A stretch of DNA of 64,000 nucleotides, from contig JAIXMP010000041.1 in the NCBI GenBank assembly GCA_025677815.1, positions 270,519 through 334,518 of the forward strand. Direction: 5' to 3'. The stretch is from Phascolomyces articulosus. Its lineage: Eukaryota > Mucoromycota > Mucoromycetes > Mucorales > Lichtheimiaceae. This document shows, in pieces, positions 23,421 to 37,056 of this stretch (position 1 is its first letter; each line of letters begins with the position of its first letter). Under the pieces are notes generated by a model that saw only the letters and a list, made by a program, of their open reading frames with translations, ran no database searches and was not told the DNA's origin. A program made the position numbers and the translations under genes.

Positions 23421-26400
23421 ATGTCCAATAGTCCTGCACCGGGTTCACAACTTGCCGATTATTTTTTTGTGGCAGGGTTACATGACGACGATCTCTTGGC
23501 GACTTATGTAGCCGCAAAGCAAGGTCGAAAAACGAGTGCTGACGATTATTATTACGAACGACAACAGTCAGCACTCGATAGTCTCGACAAAAAGAAAAGT
23601 AAAAAACAAGACGAGGACCCTATTCTTGATGCGAATCAAGAAGTAGTAACATCACCAACACCATTAGACGAACCTAATAATAGCAGAGGTGCCACTTCGT
23701 CTCCTCGTCATAGTAATCACCACCGAGTCCTTCCTAATAAGAATGTCACACTTCCTGTTGAATTTCAAAACATATCACTTTATTCAAATGGTACTCATGT
23801 CAGAGATTCAACCTTTGGTGTATTTGATCATGTTCAAGCTGTTATTGATCATTTTGATAAAGAACGCGATACTGCAAGAGACACGGTTATTGCTGTTCAT
23901 GATCAGCTTCGTTTGGCGGAGAAATTTGACACAACAAAGACAGCTGGTGACGGTGTACAAGAACAGGATCAACAAAAGAGGCAACGTTCAGCTTCTACTC
24001 ATGTATCGAGCACTATGAACTCATCATCCAATACTTGGCAGCCCGAGAATGGTAAATAACAAGGCATGCATAAGGAAAAAGAAGTGCATCACTGAATTTT
24101 TTTCTTGAATACATTATTGTTATTGGTTTTTTTTAGTATCTAATGTACGTCGACAACGTCAACTTTCTGAACCACCAGCATGGATGAGTCGCACACAGGC
24201 TTCCATGGATAGTCTTGCAACAATAACACCGAAAAACTTAATAACAAAAAGTACGGCAAAAGCCGTACAAGTGCCGAATATTCTTGATCTGCGGTATATA
24301 CCCACAGTATTAATGCGGTATCCAAAACAAAATTTTGTTCCATCACAACTTTTCCCTCCTTATGTTGCTATGGTATGATCCATCTTTTTTTTCTTCTTCT
24401 TTTAACACATTAAAGCTTATACTAACTCTATAGTATTATTTGTTAAAAAATAGTTTTGTTTTCCTAAAGATATAACATTACATTATGGATCAGAACCACC
24501 ACCAGAACGATTACATTCTTTTGTAAGGATAAAAAGATAAACACTCTCTGCTCTCCTTTTTATCTGGAATAGCATGGATCCAATCAGACACGGGTTAAAT
24601 TAATATTGAGTATTTTTTTTTTTAAAAAAAAACATAGACAATGACAGATGAAAGTGGATCAACCACCAATGGAACGTGTGTTGTATTTTATGAAAAATTA
24701 GCTGAACGATTGATACAACCTGTAGACGATGCTATTCAAGATTGGGTGAAAGAGAATATGGTATATAAATATATAGAAAAAAGTTTCAATAGCTTTCGAG
24801 GAGAGAATGAGGGAAACGTGTAAAAGGGGTGTGAAGGGAGTAAATCTTAATGAATTCATTGTCGTCTAAATATTGATTATCATAGGCTCCAAGTACGATT
24901 GAATATGCTGAGCATTTACAATTGAAAATTGATGAAGAAGAAGCGAAATTAAAACAACATGGAGCCCAGTTAGCTTCACTTACCACATTGAGCACCACAT
25001 TAGAAATACAACAACAACGAGAACAGTTAGAAGAATTGGTACGAAGTGCCCAAGAAAATGTCACTTTATATACCGAATTATTGGAACCTGTCAAAATGGG
25101 TGTTTGTACAGCGCAACATATTTGGGTTCCCAAAAGTGTTGGATTATTGGGATGTATGCCATGGCATGATTTATATGGCGATTGGCTTCGAGTATTGGTA
25201 GATGCGGTGGTGGGTGTACGTGGTCATCGACATAAAAATGGCGTTACGTTAAACGTGGGGAATGTGGTGCATAATATTATACGCGAGGTACCATTGCCAC
25301 CCCCTGGAAGATTCGAGATTGGATTAAGCATCAATCATCGGCCCCTATTTTTCTCTCGTCCACCTGTCAATCAAGTTCCTCTGTTGAAAAATGTAAGTAT
25401 GGATAACCTGTTTTTTTTTTTTGGTCTTTATATACTAAAACAAAGAACAAGAGAGAAAAAAAGGAGATAAACAGAAAAAAGTTCTCAAATACTCATCATT
25501 CTTTACTACATCTCATCCATTCTTTTATATAGTTCTCATTATACCCAGTGTTTCGAGCATTATCACCACATTTGATTTTAGCTATTACAGAGGTTATTTT
25601 TATATTTATGTTTATTGTTATTGTTGAGGGAAAAAATATGTAGGAGGAAGTTCAAGAGGGAAAGTAATAGGTTCTCCTTGACTGATTTTTTTTTTAAAAA
25701 AAAACATAGACATTACTTGGAGAAGGAAAAGTATTATTCTTATCACAATATGCGGGAATGCTTTCTTTGGCATGCGAGGCATTTAGATACCTCCTGTTTC
25801 CACTCTATTGGCAATTTGTATTTATCCCTGTACTTCCAGAACGACTATTGACTTGTCTTCAGGTAAGGAACGATAATAGTTTTTTTTTTTAAAAAAAAAA
25901 ATACACACGGACCAGAAACTGACAATTCTATTTATTATATATAGGCACCCGTTCCCTATATTGTTGGATTCATGGGTGATATGTCTGATGTAGAGGATTA
26001 CATTGCTGAAGATGTAAGTAGAAGAAAATGCATTCCCTTCTCCTATTTTATCGTGTTATACATATTTTCTTCATTGTATATTTATTTATTGTTATTTCTA
26101 CAAAAAAAGACATGCATTGTCAATTTAGATTGTAACACAATGCACCAATATCGACCTACGCTATCGATCCCTGATCGCCAACGAAGAAAATTATACACAG
26201 CAATTGAACAATATGCACCACTTCATAATTCGCGCCATCGAATTCCTTATGGTGTACCATTATCCGTGAAAGAAATGTTTCCCAATAGCCGGATGTTACT
26301 TTCATGCGGTCGATCTAAAGTTCAAAACACTTTTGATGCACCCCAACGATCTTCCAATGTATCTGAATTTAGCAATTCGATTTGGTCCAATAATACAACA

Positions 26401-28249
26401 GCATCCACCACCACGGGCACCAGTCGACGTCTTTCAGGTTTATGGTCAAGTAATACGAGTACACGTAGTTCGAATGATTCGTCCACATCACTCTCCACTT
26501 CTTTGGATGTACCATTACCTGCATTACCACAATATCCAGGTAGTGTCAAGCTGGCTACTCAAGGATCTGCATCCACCTCTTCATTGCATACACCACCTAT
26601 GAGTCCAACTGCCTCCAAGAATCGTTTACACCATCATCATCAACACCATACTTCTTCTCCTGCTTCTCAACGACCTTCCATACCTTTGCAAAGACATGGA
26701 TCAACGCGAAGTAACCGAAGTGATGTCATTCGTCGATCAGAAGCTTCTCAATTAAGTAATAGTAACGGTCGGTCGAGTAGTAGACAATCGAGTTCCAGTG
26801 ATAGTAGTACTAGCAAAGATGTATGTTATTAATCTATTTGATCCATAATAGTTAATCCATTTGACTTTTATCTAACATGATGGCTTTCTTATTTTTTAGA
26901 TGAAAACCAAAAGGCGACTATCAACATTCATGTCAAAACCTCGTGCTGCATTTCAGGTATGTTATATAATAACAGGGGGAGGAAGGAGCGAAGAAGACTA
27001 AAAAAAATTTCTGCAAAAAAGGATAAAATATTAATTTATACTCCTTTTTATTAGCAAAATAATCTTTCTGATACTTCAGTGGATACAGCTGGATCACCTC
27101 GCATTTCAGCGACAGTATCTTCTCCTTATAGCCTTGGATATCATCAACAAGAATATGGTCAACATAACCGTGAAGTCATGCGTCGTATGAAACATATTGA
27201 AGGACATATTATGACCGAAGTATTCCCTCGTGAACTGGTCAATTTACAAGGTTATCGATGTCTTTGTGGTAAATCTGTCTCTGAATTTACTGATGGTGGA
27301 GATTCTCGTGTTCGACAACGCATGTTTATGCGGTGCCAAGGTAAAAGAAAACATAATATTTAGGATACGTTGCTGTTTGGGGTGGTATTAAGGACAAATG
27401 GAACAAAAAGAGTATTTTTATTTGATTTCTTATATTCAATACTGTATATATATATATATTGCTGGTATACAGAATGTCATTTGGTAACCCATGATAGCTG
27501 TACGGATCAAATTCTACATGCTTGTTTACCTGGTTGCTTTAATGAACGGAAAGTACAAGAAGCATTCTTACGTATGTTTGCTTCCCTCTTGTATAATTAT
27601 CGAACTGGATTTGTGGATGATACGCAAGAGTTGAATGGTGCTTCTGCTTTGGCAGCTACAGGTGATTATTCCAAAAAATTACAACGTGGTGTTCTTTACT
27701 TTTCCAAGGAAAAGTTTATGAAGCAATCCGATAAAGATACTCGGGTAAGTGATGCTTTTTTATTGGTAAGCACTTTACTGGCAGAAATATTTATTGTTTT
27801 TATTATATGTAGTCGTATCTTTCTCATTTAGTCGGGTCCCAAATGTTTACACAATTCATTACGGATCGATTATCGAAAGCTCCTGAAGATCCAGAAATTC
27901 TTGTTTTTGATGAGTATGTACATGAATGAATAGAGAGTAATTATCTTTGGCAACTATTAGTTTATTCACATTTTTATGTTAAATTTATTTATACAGATTT
28001 ATCAAACTCAAATTGAATCGATCCAAATTAAAGTTTGTTAAAGAAGATACACCTTTTTTGAATGATGATTCGTTTAGTATTTCACAAACCATTTGGGCAA
28101 CACAACCCAGTGAAGCTCCAGGTCAAGAATGTAAGTTGATCATATATAAAAAAGAAGAAAAGTTTTTGATATCTAATTGTTCCTTCTGAATATATTTTAT
28201 ATTAGATGACCGATTTCCCATCGATTTACAATTTCCAGAGAAATTTTAA
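23421..28249 (+). CDS. DENN domain Rab-GEF-like protein with C1-type zinc site
   Basis: Fifteen exons join in phase to 1,150 aa: 23421-24051, 24137-24372, 24454-24522, 24638-24760, 24886-25392, 25533-25592, 25710-25862, 25945-26013, 26110-26820, 26900-26956, 27055-27340, 27473-27744, 27813-27913, 27997-28130, 28206-28249. It starts with LADYFFVAGL. The uDENN part has FCFPKDITLHYGSEPPPERL and TMTDESGS; cDENN has SLYPVFRALSPHLIL, LLGEGKVLFLSQY and PYIVGFMGD; dDENN is near the C-terminus (RSYLSHLVGSQMFTQFI). A Ser/Thr-rich loop (about residues 670-850) and a Cys/His cluster ending CQECHLVTHDSC then x7-C (about 940-995) separate cDENN and dDENN. The cluster matches the second half of a C1 domain. 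DENN proteins activate Rab GTPases in membrane traffic. A 21-bp in-phase microexon candidate lies in intron 3. Confidence 0.9.
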
Positions 28250-28854
28250 TACCCCCCTCATCTATTATTGAGTTTCTTTATTATTATTATTTTATTACCA
28301 TTATTATCGTTATTATTATTCGTTATTAATCTATAGATGGAGCCCTTCTTACTAAGAAATGATCCTTCTACTGCTACTTTTTTGTATAAATTTTCCATTC
28401 ATAAAGTATATATATATTTCTGTGCATTCAGATTTTTAGATATCCTAGTTGCAAGAAATGACTAGGAAACAAAGGGTTACAATAAAAAGAAAAAGAACAA
28501 TATATAAACGCATCATCTAATAATCGTAACTGTACTTTCTGTTATACAACTTACTATGTCAAGATACTTGGAGGTTTACGTCTTAAAGAGTTATTATCTT
28601 GAAACCGGAACGGATGAATAAAATACCGATCTAACCAATCTCCACGATTTGTTTTCATCGTTACACATGTCAAACATTTTACCGTTGCGATGCTATCCAC
28701 TTTTTTAAGAAAAATAAAGACAGACACCGCCAACCCTTTGTTTTCTTGTTTAAAAAAAGAACAATTCTTTTAAAAAAAAAGTGGGGAAGGATTCATTTGT
28801 TTGGAAAATCTCTCTTTCTTTTAATTACCATTTATACTTATATTTATTAGACGG
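28250..28854. other. intergenic region
   Basis: AT-rich sequence with ATT repeats near 28275-28320. No gene was seen on either strand. Confidence 0.5.
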
Positions 28855-30870
28855 ATGACGTCCATTTGTGTCAACATGTCGCAAGTACCGAACGAAATCT
28901 CGGCTCGGCTAACAACGGCACTCAACTTGAGTTATCAACAACAACCACTCAACAGTGAAAAGTCAGCAATGACAAACAAATTACAAAACGATTCATGTTT
29001 AAAACATGCTTTATCCTCATCGACCCCATTAGAACAAGAACAAGGCCAGTTTATTACAAAAGGAACACATGTTGATTTTATCTGTTTATTACCGTATGAA
29101 ATCGTGTCCAGCATCTTGGAATTATTTTCAACAAACGAACTTTTAGAATACATGGATGTAAGCAGAGATTGGAGAGAACGTATAACAAGTTTTCCCATGT
29201 TATGGCATCAAGTCTCTGTAGGTCATGGAGAACAAGATTCATTATCGAAATTATCACTTGTTGGCATGTATATTTGGAATTATACAATTCATCAAGGGGA
29301 TGAAAAAGTAATTGAAACAAGTCTTGAATGTATGCGTTCTGGAAGTATCAATAACATTCGATCTCTCAGTAAGTTTTTATAACATACTTCTTTATTTATT
29401 ACCCCTTTTTTTTTTGTTATTTTCAAAAATGTTGTTTTCCCCTCTCCAAAATAAACAAAATATACGGAAAAAATATTTTATATTTTTCACACACAATTGT
29501 ACTCACTTAACTCGTCTGAAAATTAATGCTAATGATAAGCGTGGGAAAATTGCATTTGCACACACAGAAATATTTTGGATTCTATCACCTTTTTACGCGA
29601 TAGCTTGACCGAACTCACGTTGACAGCAGATTGGGAACCATTAGAACATACCGATGCGTATACATTACCCAGCTTATCATCCATCTTATTAGCATGTCCT
29701 GGTTTGAAACGGATCAACGTTGTATTTTCAACCCGCATTATTCAGATACCTGAACCGACAATACAGTCTTTACCGTGTGATCTTGCATTGACGCACCTGA
29801 ATTGGACAACACCGTTCCGTCCAGATGACTCTGAAATCAATGCAGTCCTTGTGGCATGTCCATCCCTCTACTATTTACAAGTAGGAGGGTATGAAGCTTC
29901 AGCCCCTGTATTGGAAATTCGTAAACGTTACCCCAATTTACACTACATTAGTTTGGGTGATGTAGAGGCATTTGATCCTGATATGGACTATTGGAAGACA
30001 GAAGAAGTAAAATACCATAGTAACAGCCCCATAAACAGTTATAACAGCAGGAATAATAACAATACAAAGATGATGGATAATACCAATGGATTAAGTGCAG
30101 TTGCTATGCCATGTACTACGCCTCAGTGTTGGTTAGATACCCAAGAATTGTTGGAAATGGATGGACAAAAATTAAAAAAGTTGACACTTTATTGCGGTGT
30201 TGACTTCCCTGTTGATGCCGATTATTTAATTCGACATTTCAATGGGGATCATTTGAATGTTCATCGTACCTATGCGGCATGGAAAAATCGTGCTCAAGTT
30301 GATGCTATCATTACAGCCACTGAAGATATCAATGCCACCTCCGCTCGATCCTACACAATTACATCCACTTTTGAAATGGGTGACGAACGAGGTGTTCTGG
30401 GTTTTATCAATGCACTTCGAACAGGAACTACTGCTTTATCCCATACCGTATCACGACTTCGTTTTTGGAATTGTCCTGGTTCGGCCATCTTATTACCCTT
30501 ATTATTAGATTTACCATGTCGTTTACAAGTCCTTCAATTCGAAAATTGTGAATTCAGTACTTCAATTTTGGTCGGTTTCCTCCAAAGTTTGAAAACTAGT
30601 CCATGGCCAACGTTACAAGAACTTGGATTCATCTCAATTCCTTCCTTTACGGATGATGTTGTAGCCGAAATTGCTGGTATTCCTGGATTAAAGCGTGTTG
30701 CATTATGGAAGTGCAATGACGTGACGGATCAAGGTATACGAAGTCTTCTTGAAGAATATTCAGATTTGGAGGATGTGGATATTGGTGATTGTAGACATGT
30801 GACAAAAGAAGCCGTACATTATGTCAAGGAAAAACTATTAGAAGTGAACAAAAAAGCATTGATACTTTAA
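28855..30870 (+). CDS. F-box / leucine-rich repeat protein, second paralogue
   Basis: Exon 1 (28855-29368) gives about 171 residues with an F-box at about residues 75-120 (FICLLPYEIVSSILELF, LEYMDVSRDWRERI, FPMLWHQVSV). Exon 2 ends at 30870 and encodes LRR-like repeats (SLTELTLTADWEPLEH, LTHLNWTTPF, LRFWNCPGS, LQVLQFENCEFSTSILVGF, LKRVALWKCNDVTDQGI, LEDVDIGDCRHVTKEAV). It is presumably a substrate receptor for an SCF ubiquitin ligase, acting in cytoplasm or nucleus. Unlike the 15.4-kb gene, I see no TPR block before the F-box, and similarity between the two is at family level only. The junction is unresolved: the perfect GTAAGT donor at 29369 does not match the phase of the best acceptor (29567), while an acceptor at 29539 does. 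Confidence 0.78.
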
Positions 30871-32293
30871 ATCAATACATCCCTCTTCCCTCTTCCCCCC
30901 CCCAATGTCACTACCATTCTTTTCTTCTTTTACTGTTCTTCTTCTCCGTTAATATTATTGTAAAAGCTTGTAATTTATTATTATTATTTTTCTTCTTTGT
31001 AAAAGATATCCATTATCCCTACACGTTCTCCCATCCCTTACTTAATAATCCCTTATACGAAAATAACCTTGTAAAATATATTTAATGTTCAAATTTTAAT
31101 ATATAATCATCATCTAAGCATTTTATATTTGTTTAAGAAAGTAATGAAAATTTTAAAAGATATTCTTTATATTCAGAAAATCTAAATGTGAAAAAATCTC
31201 ACTATCTTTCCACTTATTTATTGGCTTAGTGACATTGATTCTGTAAAAAAATACAATCATTCATATGACATATACAATTCGATACTAACTAATAGAGTGC
31301 TAGTTGGGTAATCGATTTGCTAAAATAGAACGTTCTATATAACAGCAAACTAAAAACCAATCATAGTTATCACGCGTCTACAAGGGCCAATCTTTCTTTG
31401 AAAATAAAATAAAAAATACAGTTCATTTGCTGTCGTTCTATATATGCCAACCTAAAATAAAGAAAAATGGAGGCGTATCCCTTTATATAATCATGGATTT
31501 TGCAGAATCATAAGAATCAAAAATTACTTGCAAAATGAAAATCATGCAAATGAACAATAAATATAGAAAACACACTATTCAAAATTCTCTCTCACATTAC
31601 TTGCAGGCTATTATTATATTTGTTTGTGCAGCTTATCCGGCAGCAAATTATAATGATAAAATATATGAATTTTTAAAGTTTTTTGAATTCAAAACCAGTT
31701 AATAGTATTTTACGATTGTTTTAAAAATAGTTGTAATTGGAGCACAAGATCACTATGTACAATGCTGAGAAGGGGATATTACTATTTATGACAAATATAA
31801 AAAAGTACAGCCAAAACCGTCTAATAATGGTAAGGCTGCGCCACAATGACTTGATGTATGTTTTTCATGATGACGACGATGAAAGAAAAGACATAGTATA
31901 GACGACCCCAACAATATGTGATTTACATAAAAGTGCTACCATGCAAACATTTAATTATTTTTCCATGAATTTTTTTATATCCTTTATATATAATATTCAA
32001 TCAAAGGAAGTAAAGTAGTAAAAAACACTATAGCTACATAATAGTTACGACAGGAAATAATCAATAATAGTCATTGGCTGGAAAGTTAGATAATTATGTA
32101 ACTAATGTAAATATTTATATATTATAAAATTGTAATATGGTATTAAAAGTATGATGATATGAGCACTGTTGTTGATAATGATGATGTACAAACACGAAAA
32201 AAAGAAAGAAAGAAACAGTAGGTCGATTATACATTAAGCAATAAAATCACTACGCCTTTTTTTGGGAGCGGATAGTTGATTATTAATGATCAA
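30871..32293. other. intergenic region
   Basis: Convergent interval between a plus-strand and a minus-strand gene. It is AT-rich with a C run at 30896-30903 just after the F-box gene. No gene, repeat or RNA was recognised. Confidence 0.5.
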
Positions 32294-32898
32294 TTAAACC
32301 TGTTGTTTTGCACTGTCTGAGCTATTAGGACCTATTGCTTGAGAAACACCTGTCACTGTTGCTGGAGCCATCGGGGGCGTTCCAGGTGCAGTTCCTCCCA
32401 TTGCTTGTTGCGGGGGTTGTAGCACCGCGTAATAATAACCAGGTTGAGGAGGTTGTTGAGGAAGCTGTGCACTACCAGCAGGGATAGGAACGGCCACCAT
32501 TTGTTGTGTTGGTGTTGCCATAGGTTGACTACCTGGTGGAGCCATCCCATGTTGAACGGGAATTGTTTGCATGTTTTGTGGAAGTAGTTGCTGCTGTTGC
32601 CCTACCCCAGGCGGATACTGATAATAGATTTGTTGCTGTTGCTGCTGTTGTTCTAATTCTCGTTTTTGACGTCTTCGAACGACAACTGCAATAATAATGA
32701 GCTATAATAGTATTGCGATTAGTTATAATTCTATCGCCATTTTTTATTAAGAAAACAAATATACGTTCTTCTCTTTTTTCTCCTTCTACTTCAAGTATAT
32801 AAAGAAGTCTAACAACTTACAACAATGAGGCCAACAACGGATCCAACGACAGAGCCTACAATACGTCCAATGTAGTATGTTTCAATAGAGCTATCCAT
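32294..32898 (-). CDS. small single-pass membrane protein with Gln/Pro-rich tail
   Basis: Two exons (32898-32821 and 32701-32294, phase 0) encode 161 aa. Residues about 10-36 form one hydrophobic segment rich in small residues (GRIVGSVVGSVVGLIV, then LIIIAVVV), followed at once by a basic cluster (RRRQKRE). The remaining tail is low in complexity: Gln runs, then YYQYPPG and Pro/Ala/Gln-rich sequence. The positive cluster after the segment suggests a short N-terminal exterior or lumenal end and a cytosolic tail. GxxxG-like spacing (GSVVGSVVG) could support helix packing. No family was recognised. The intron (32702-32820) splits the membrane segment. Confidence 0.75.
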
Positions 32899-33564
32899 AA
32901 TTCACTAGGCTTGCTACCTGAAGAAGAATACGAAAAAATTAAAATGAGAAAAAGAAAGAGAAAAAGAAGAGGAGATCAAGAAACTCTTTTTTTTTTGTAT
33001 TTCTACACAAAGACGGATCTTTTTTATTATTGGGGTCACACCAAAGACACTGAATGATCTAAAATATAAAAACAAAAGTCGTTGAAGATTCTTCCTTTGG
33101 GTCCGCAACTCACTTTTCAAAACCCAAAAATGTTAATTTTCGAATTCTCAGCCTCTCTCTGTGTTACTATGGATCACTATCATGGTTATAGGTGACCATT
33201 TCTTCCATATATCACCATAGCCATTATTTGTAGCACCATGTCAGTTTATTTTTTCTTTTTTGACATAACAAAATGCTTGCCTGATTTTAAGATTTAATGC
33301 ACCAAAATGCATTCGTTTTAGTCCTTGATTCCATTACCGATTAATATGTTGTTACTTTCACCCATTTTCTTTACATATTTTTTTTATTAGAGATTATAAG
33401 ATGCTGCTGATATCGGTCATAAACACATGGGAAATATATTCTCCTAAGCTCTTCCACTCTTCTAGATATGTTTTCTATAACAATATTTTATTAAAGTATT
33501 ATTTTGTAGCCAATGGATAAATTTTATGAACCATCAATGACAACCCTATTATTTAAAGCTAACT
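32899..33564. other. intergenic region
   Basis: Presumed promoter of the minus-strand membrane protein gene plus AT-rich DNA leading to the dead F-box copy. No further gene was seen. Confidence 0.45.
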
Positions 33565-34560
33565 TTATAGGCATTCCAATAAAACATCCATACAAGTACT
33601 GGCAATATAATATGGCACCTCTTTCAAATCGAGTTGTTTGAGACCTTGAATCACAGCTAGAGAAGTCAACGTTTCAATACCAAGATAATCCATATAATCA
33701 AGTGTAATTGAGCGAATGCTTTTATGTTTTTGTTTTTGTAGACTTTGGGATAATTCGGCCACGGCTTCTTCGTCGATTTCAGTCTTAGTAATCTTATTGT
33801 GTTCCGACGTCAGAGTGCGAGGAAGGTAAACAATAATGAAATTAACAGAGAATTTCTTGGGACAAATGAATTAGATGTCCTCAAGGGCAACAAGATTCTT
33901 TCGGTCTTTTGTAACCAAAGCTTCAAACAAAGCCATCATTTTTTTAATTGTTGAATAGGTATGATCAAAAACCAGTTTCTGAAAGAAGAGTAGACCTTCA
34001 ATCACCTGTACGCCTTGATCGACAAATTGATAAAACAGCCCTTGCTCAAAAAGAGCCATCGCAAATTGACCAAGTTTTTCAATAAAACTAGAATAACTGT
34101 TTTGCATGCTTGATTATCTACATATAAGCTTAGGTACCGTAATTCCTTTAATGAATTATAACGTACTCAAGTCCACCTTGTTGTTGTATTCAAATTGGTA
34201 ATGACCCAGTTTATGATAGTAGAGCTTTTCACGAATACTTAAATCTTATGCTTCCATATGTAACGAATGGGCTGTGTCGCAATGATTGGAAAATAAGGAT
34301 ATAAAGGCAAGTTGTTTCTTGATCTTGATAATGAGTTCCTGAATACCACTTTGTATGGATGTAGATGTTGGTGCTTATTGCAATATTTTTTTCCCTATCC
34401 TTGTTGATATTGTTATCATACATGTCATCAGTGTCTGACATAGAATTATAGACCAACATTTTGAGTTTTTAATAGCTGCGATGAATCACATCCACCACAT
34501 TAGAGTCACCGCCTGCAATATACAAACAGCGTAGTTCCTGATACGCATCAAGACCCCGTT
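33565..34560 (-). pseudogene. decayed F-box/LRR paralogue
   Basis: Pieces in different minus-strand frames align in order with the LRR half of the intact gene at 15456. One reads YNSMSDTDDMYDNN, matching its YDIYDDE region; another reads MMALFEALVTKDRKNLVALE, matching MKTLFDALVSKDRQLPTVLE. The last reads SIRSITLDYMDYLGIETLTS then IQGLKQLDL, matching SITLEDMNSVKDKTLIALAA. Stops and frameshifts separate them and no F-box exon is visible upstream. This is the most diverged copy in the window, so the duplication that produced it predates the one at 42 kb. Confidence 0.8.
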
Positions 34561-37056
34561 TCAGGCTGGCTGATGATATACCGTCATGATACAGTTCCAA
34601 ATCTGTACAAGTGCATTATCAAAGTATGCAGGACCGTATTGAATAATATAGCTTTCATATTTGCTTTTATAATATGTAATTATTTACAAAGTTAATAATT
34701 CAATATTATCCAACGTGATAGAACTCAATCATTCATCTATTTTTACTTAAGATGCAAAACTTATATAATCTGTTGAAACTATGATCAGTTGTCCGCTGAA
34801 ACGGATTATCAAACGTCGAGCTGCTGATTTACATCACAATACAAGCCTTTCAAATTATCAAAGCCAATTTTCATTTTCTGATCTCTTAACATTTTTTCCT
34901 TTTACCCCAAGGTTTTTTCATATCACTTTGCCTAACAGGATCGGACTAGAGCAGATATATCCTGTTTTAGACGCAGCGTTCATTTGGTCATTTTTATTCT
35001 TTTCTTTTCTTTTAATAAACTTTAATCTACATCACAATGCATATAGGGCCAGTACCAAGCTTTCAAAAGAGAAACATATACTTATAGGAAATAAAAAAAA
35101 AATTGACTCCTACGTATAAATCAAGTATATAATAAACTCTTATCGATCATAAATCTTGTAGATTTCTCTGAAGAAGGTCAGAGCCAGAAACTTTCGATAC
35201 TTTACAAATCAATAATTAACAAGTATAACGTAAAGATGCACACTTTGCTGTCAACCGTAATTGAGAATTAGGAATCGATCTGTAAAGTGAGTCGCCTGTG
35301 TGTTGTATGAGCAATATTGCATGAGATGGATTTATTTGGCAATCGTTATTTATACTGATCCTGATTTATACAATAGGGACATTCAACCTTCTCCGCATAA
35401 GACTTAAACATAAACAAAATTTGAAGAAAAAGAAATATGCACAAACTTTGTTCTTGGCATAAAAAATATAAATAACCCAAAAAGTGACCTTTAGGATTTT
35501 ATGTTTTATGTTTTTGTAGAGATGTTTGAGTATCCCTAAATACACTCAAAGTTTGCAGAATAAAGTATGATTCCACACCTATATGTTCAACTTCAAATTT
35601 TCTAGGCAAGGTCAATACATTCATAATTTAAATGCAACTTTCGAGTCGTGGCATGTACTTCGTTTTTTTATGTACTTAGCAATTACTGGAATTATTGTAT
35701 TGGCATTTCTTTGATGGCATGTAGTTCAAATATCGATGAACAACATGTGCCGAGCTTTAATGATGAGCCCAAAATCATCAGATGGTCCGAAAATGATTAC
35801 TTGTTGAACGTATCAAGAGCATTGGTTAATTCCAAGGGGATGGGTAACAGAGAAGTAGCTTGGTGGGGGGAGGTATCCGAATCCGGAATTTTCAAATGGA
35901 GGTAAAGCGTTTTAAACATGGTGAAATTGAAGTACTCATCAAACATTTTTCTTCAGCAATCCAATAATTGTATATTACTTTCGTCAAACAATGCTTTATA
36001 GCGTTATCTCGTTATGATTATTCAAGTGCTCAAAAAATAATAAGGTGAATCTATGGGTGTTGTTTTTTAGAAAAATGACAATAACATTAGAGAAGAAGCA
36101 GGACCAGAGATTTTATACAACAACACCATGATGATCAAAAATATTATATATACAAAGTACCATGAAATAAAGGGAAGATAAATTATACAAAATAAAAAAA
36201 AGAATTACTGAAAATTAGTGGCAAGTGTGACATGATCTCAGATATATATTATCAAGAAAAGAATGAGTTATCTTTTTCTTTCCGATAAACTATATGCAGG
36301 AATTGCTTAGTTCTTTTTTTATGTTGTATATTGTGTACTGTAGTGAATCCGTGAGAAACTTCATTTGGTTAAGCATTACCAGCATCTATATATATAACGA
36401 AATGAGGACAATATTTTTTTCATAAAAAAAGGCACATATTAAACAAAAATAGCACGTTTAATGAACAACATAATAGAGAAGTGACACTTCATTTCCTTTT
36501 CCAGTAGATTGAAAAAAACAACTATTTAGTCCTTTATATAAAGACATCTCTGTTCTTTTTTAATGAATACGATGGAAAATATTTTTTGTAAAATTAAAAG
36601 AAATTGAGGATGAAAACATGAATGAAAAAAAAAATAGAAATATTAACATGAGACTAATAACGGAGGGGGTGTAATATTGTATTGATGAGGTAAGGTATAT
36701 AAAGAAAAGATGATGCATTTGAAAAAAAAAAAAAAAAAAAAACCAAGGTATAAAGAATGAATTGGGAGGTATGTACATGAATGGTATTAAAAAAGATTGG
36801 TTGGTTTGTAGTGAATTAGGGTATGTGTAGCTTTGATTAGTGGTGATGATCATTATAGCTGTAAGTGGATGTTGTCCTTGGGTTTTTATTGTATACTATT
36901 GTTGTTTTGAAGATAAAGACGAATATGTCGACCAAGACTTGTAGATCGAGAATAAACCTTTGGTAATGATATTCTATATAAAGAAATAATATCTAAATTT
37001 ATTAATACTTGTGTTTTTTTTTGTAGAATGATGACAAATATTCTTTCTAAAACTTG
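34561..37056. other. gene-poor region with two weak ORFs
   Basis: A plus-strand frame at 34781-35119 (112 codons, one hydrophobic segment) has no recognisable motif. Another at about 35651-35905 reads MACSSNIDEQHVPSFNDEPK then WSENDYLLNVSRALVNSKG. It looks more coding-like in composition but has no splice partners that I could find. The rest is AT-rich. Confidence 0.35.

Noticed and set aside
36560..36853. Minus-strand frame of 97 codons
   Set aside because: Runs of Phe and Ser reflect a poly-A tract on the other strand; no gene structure.
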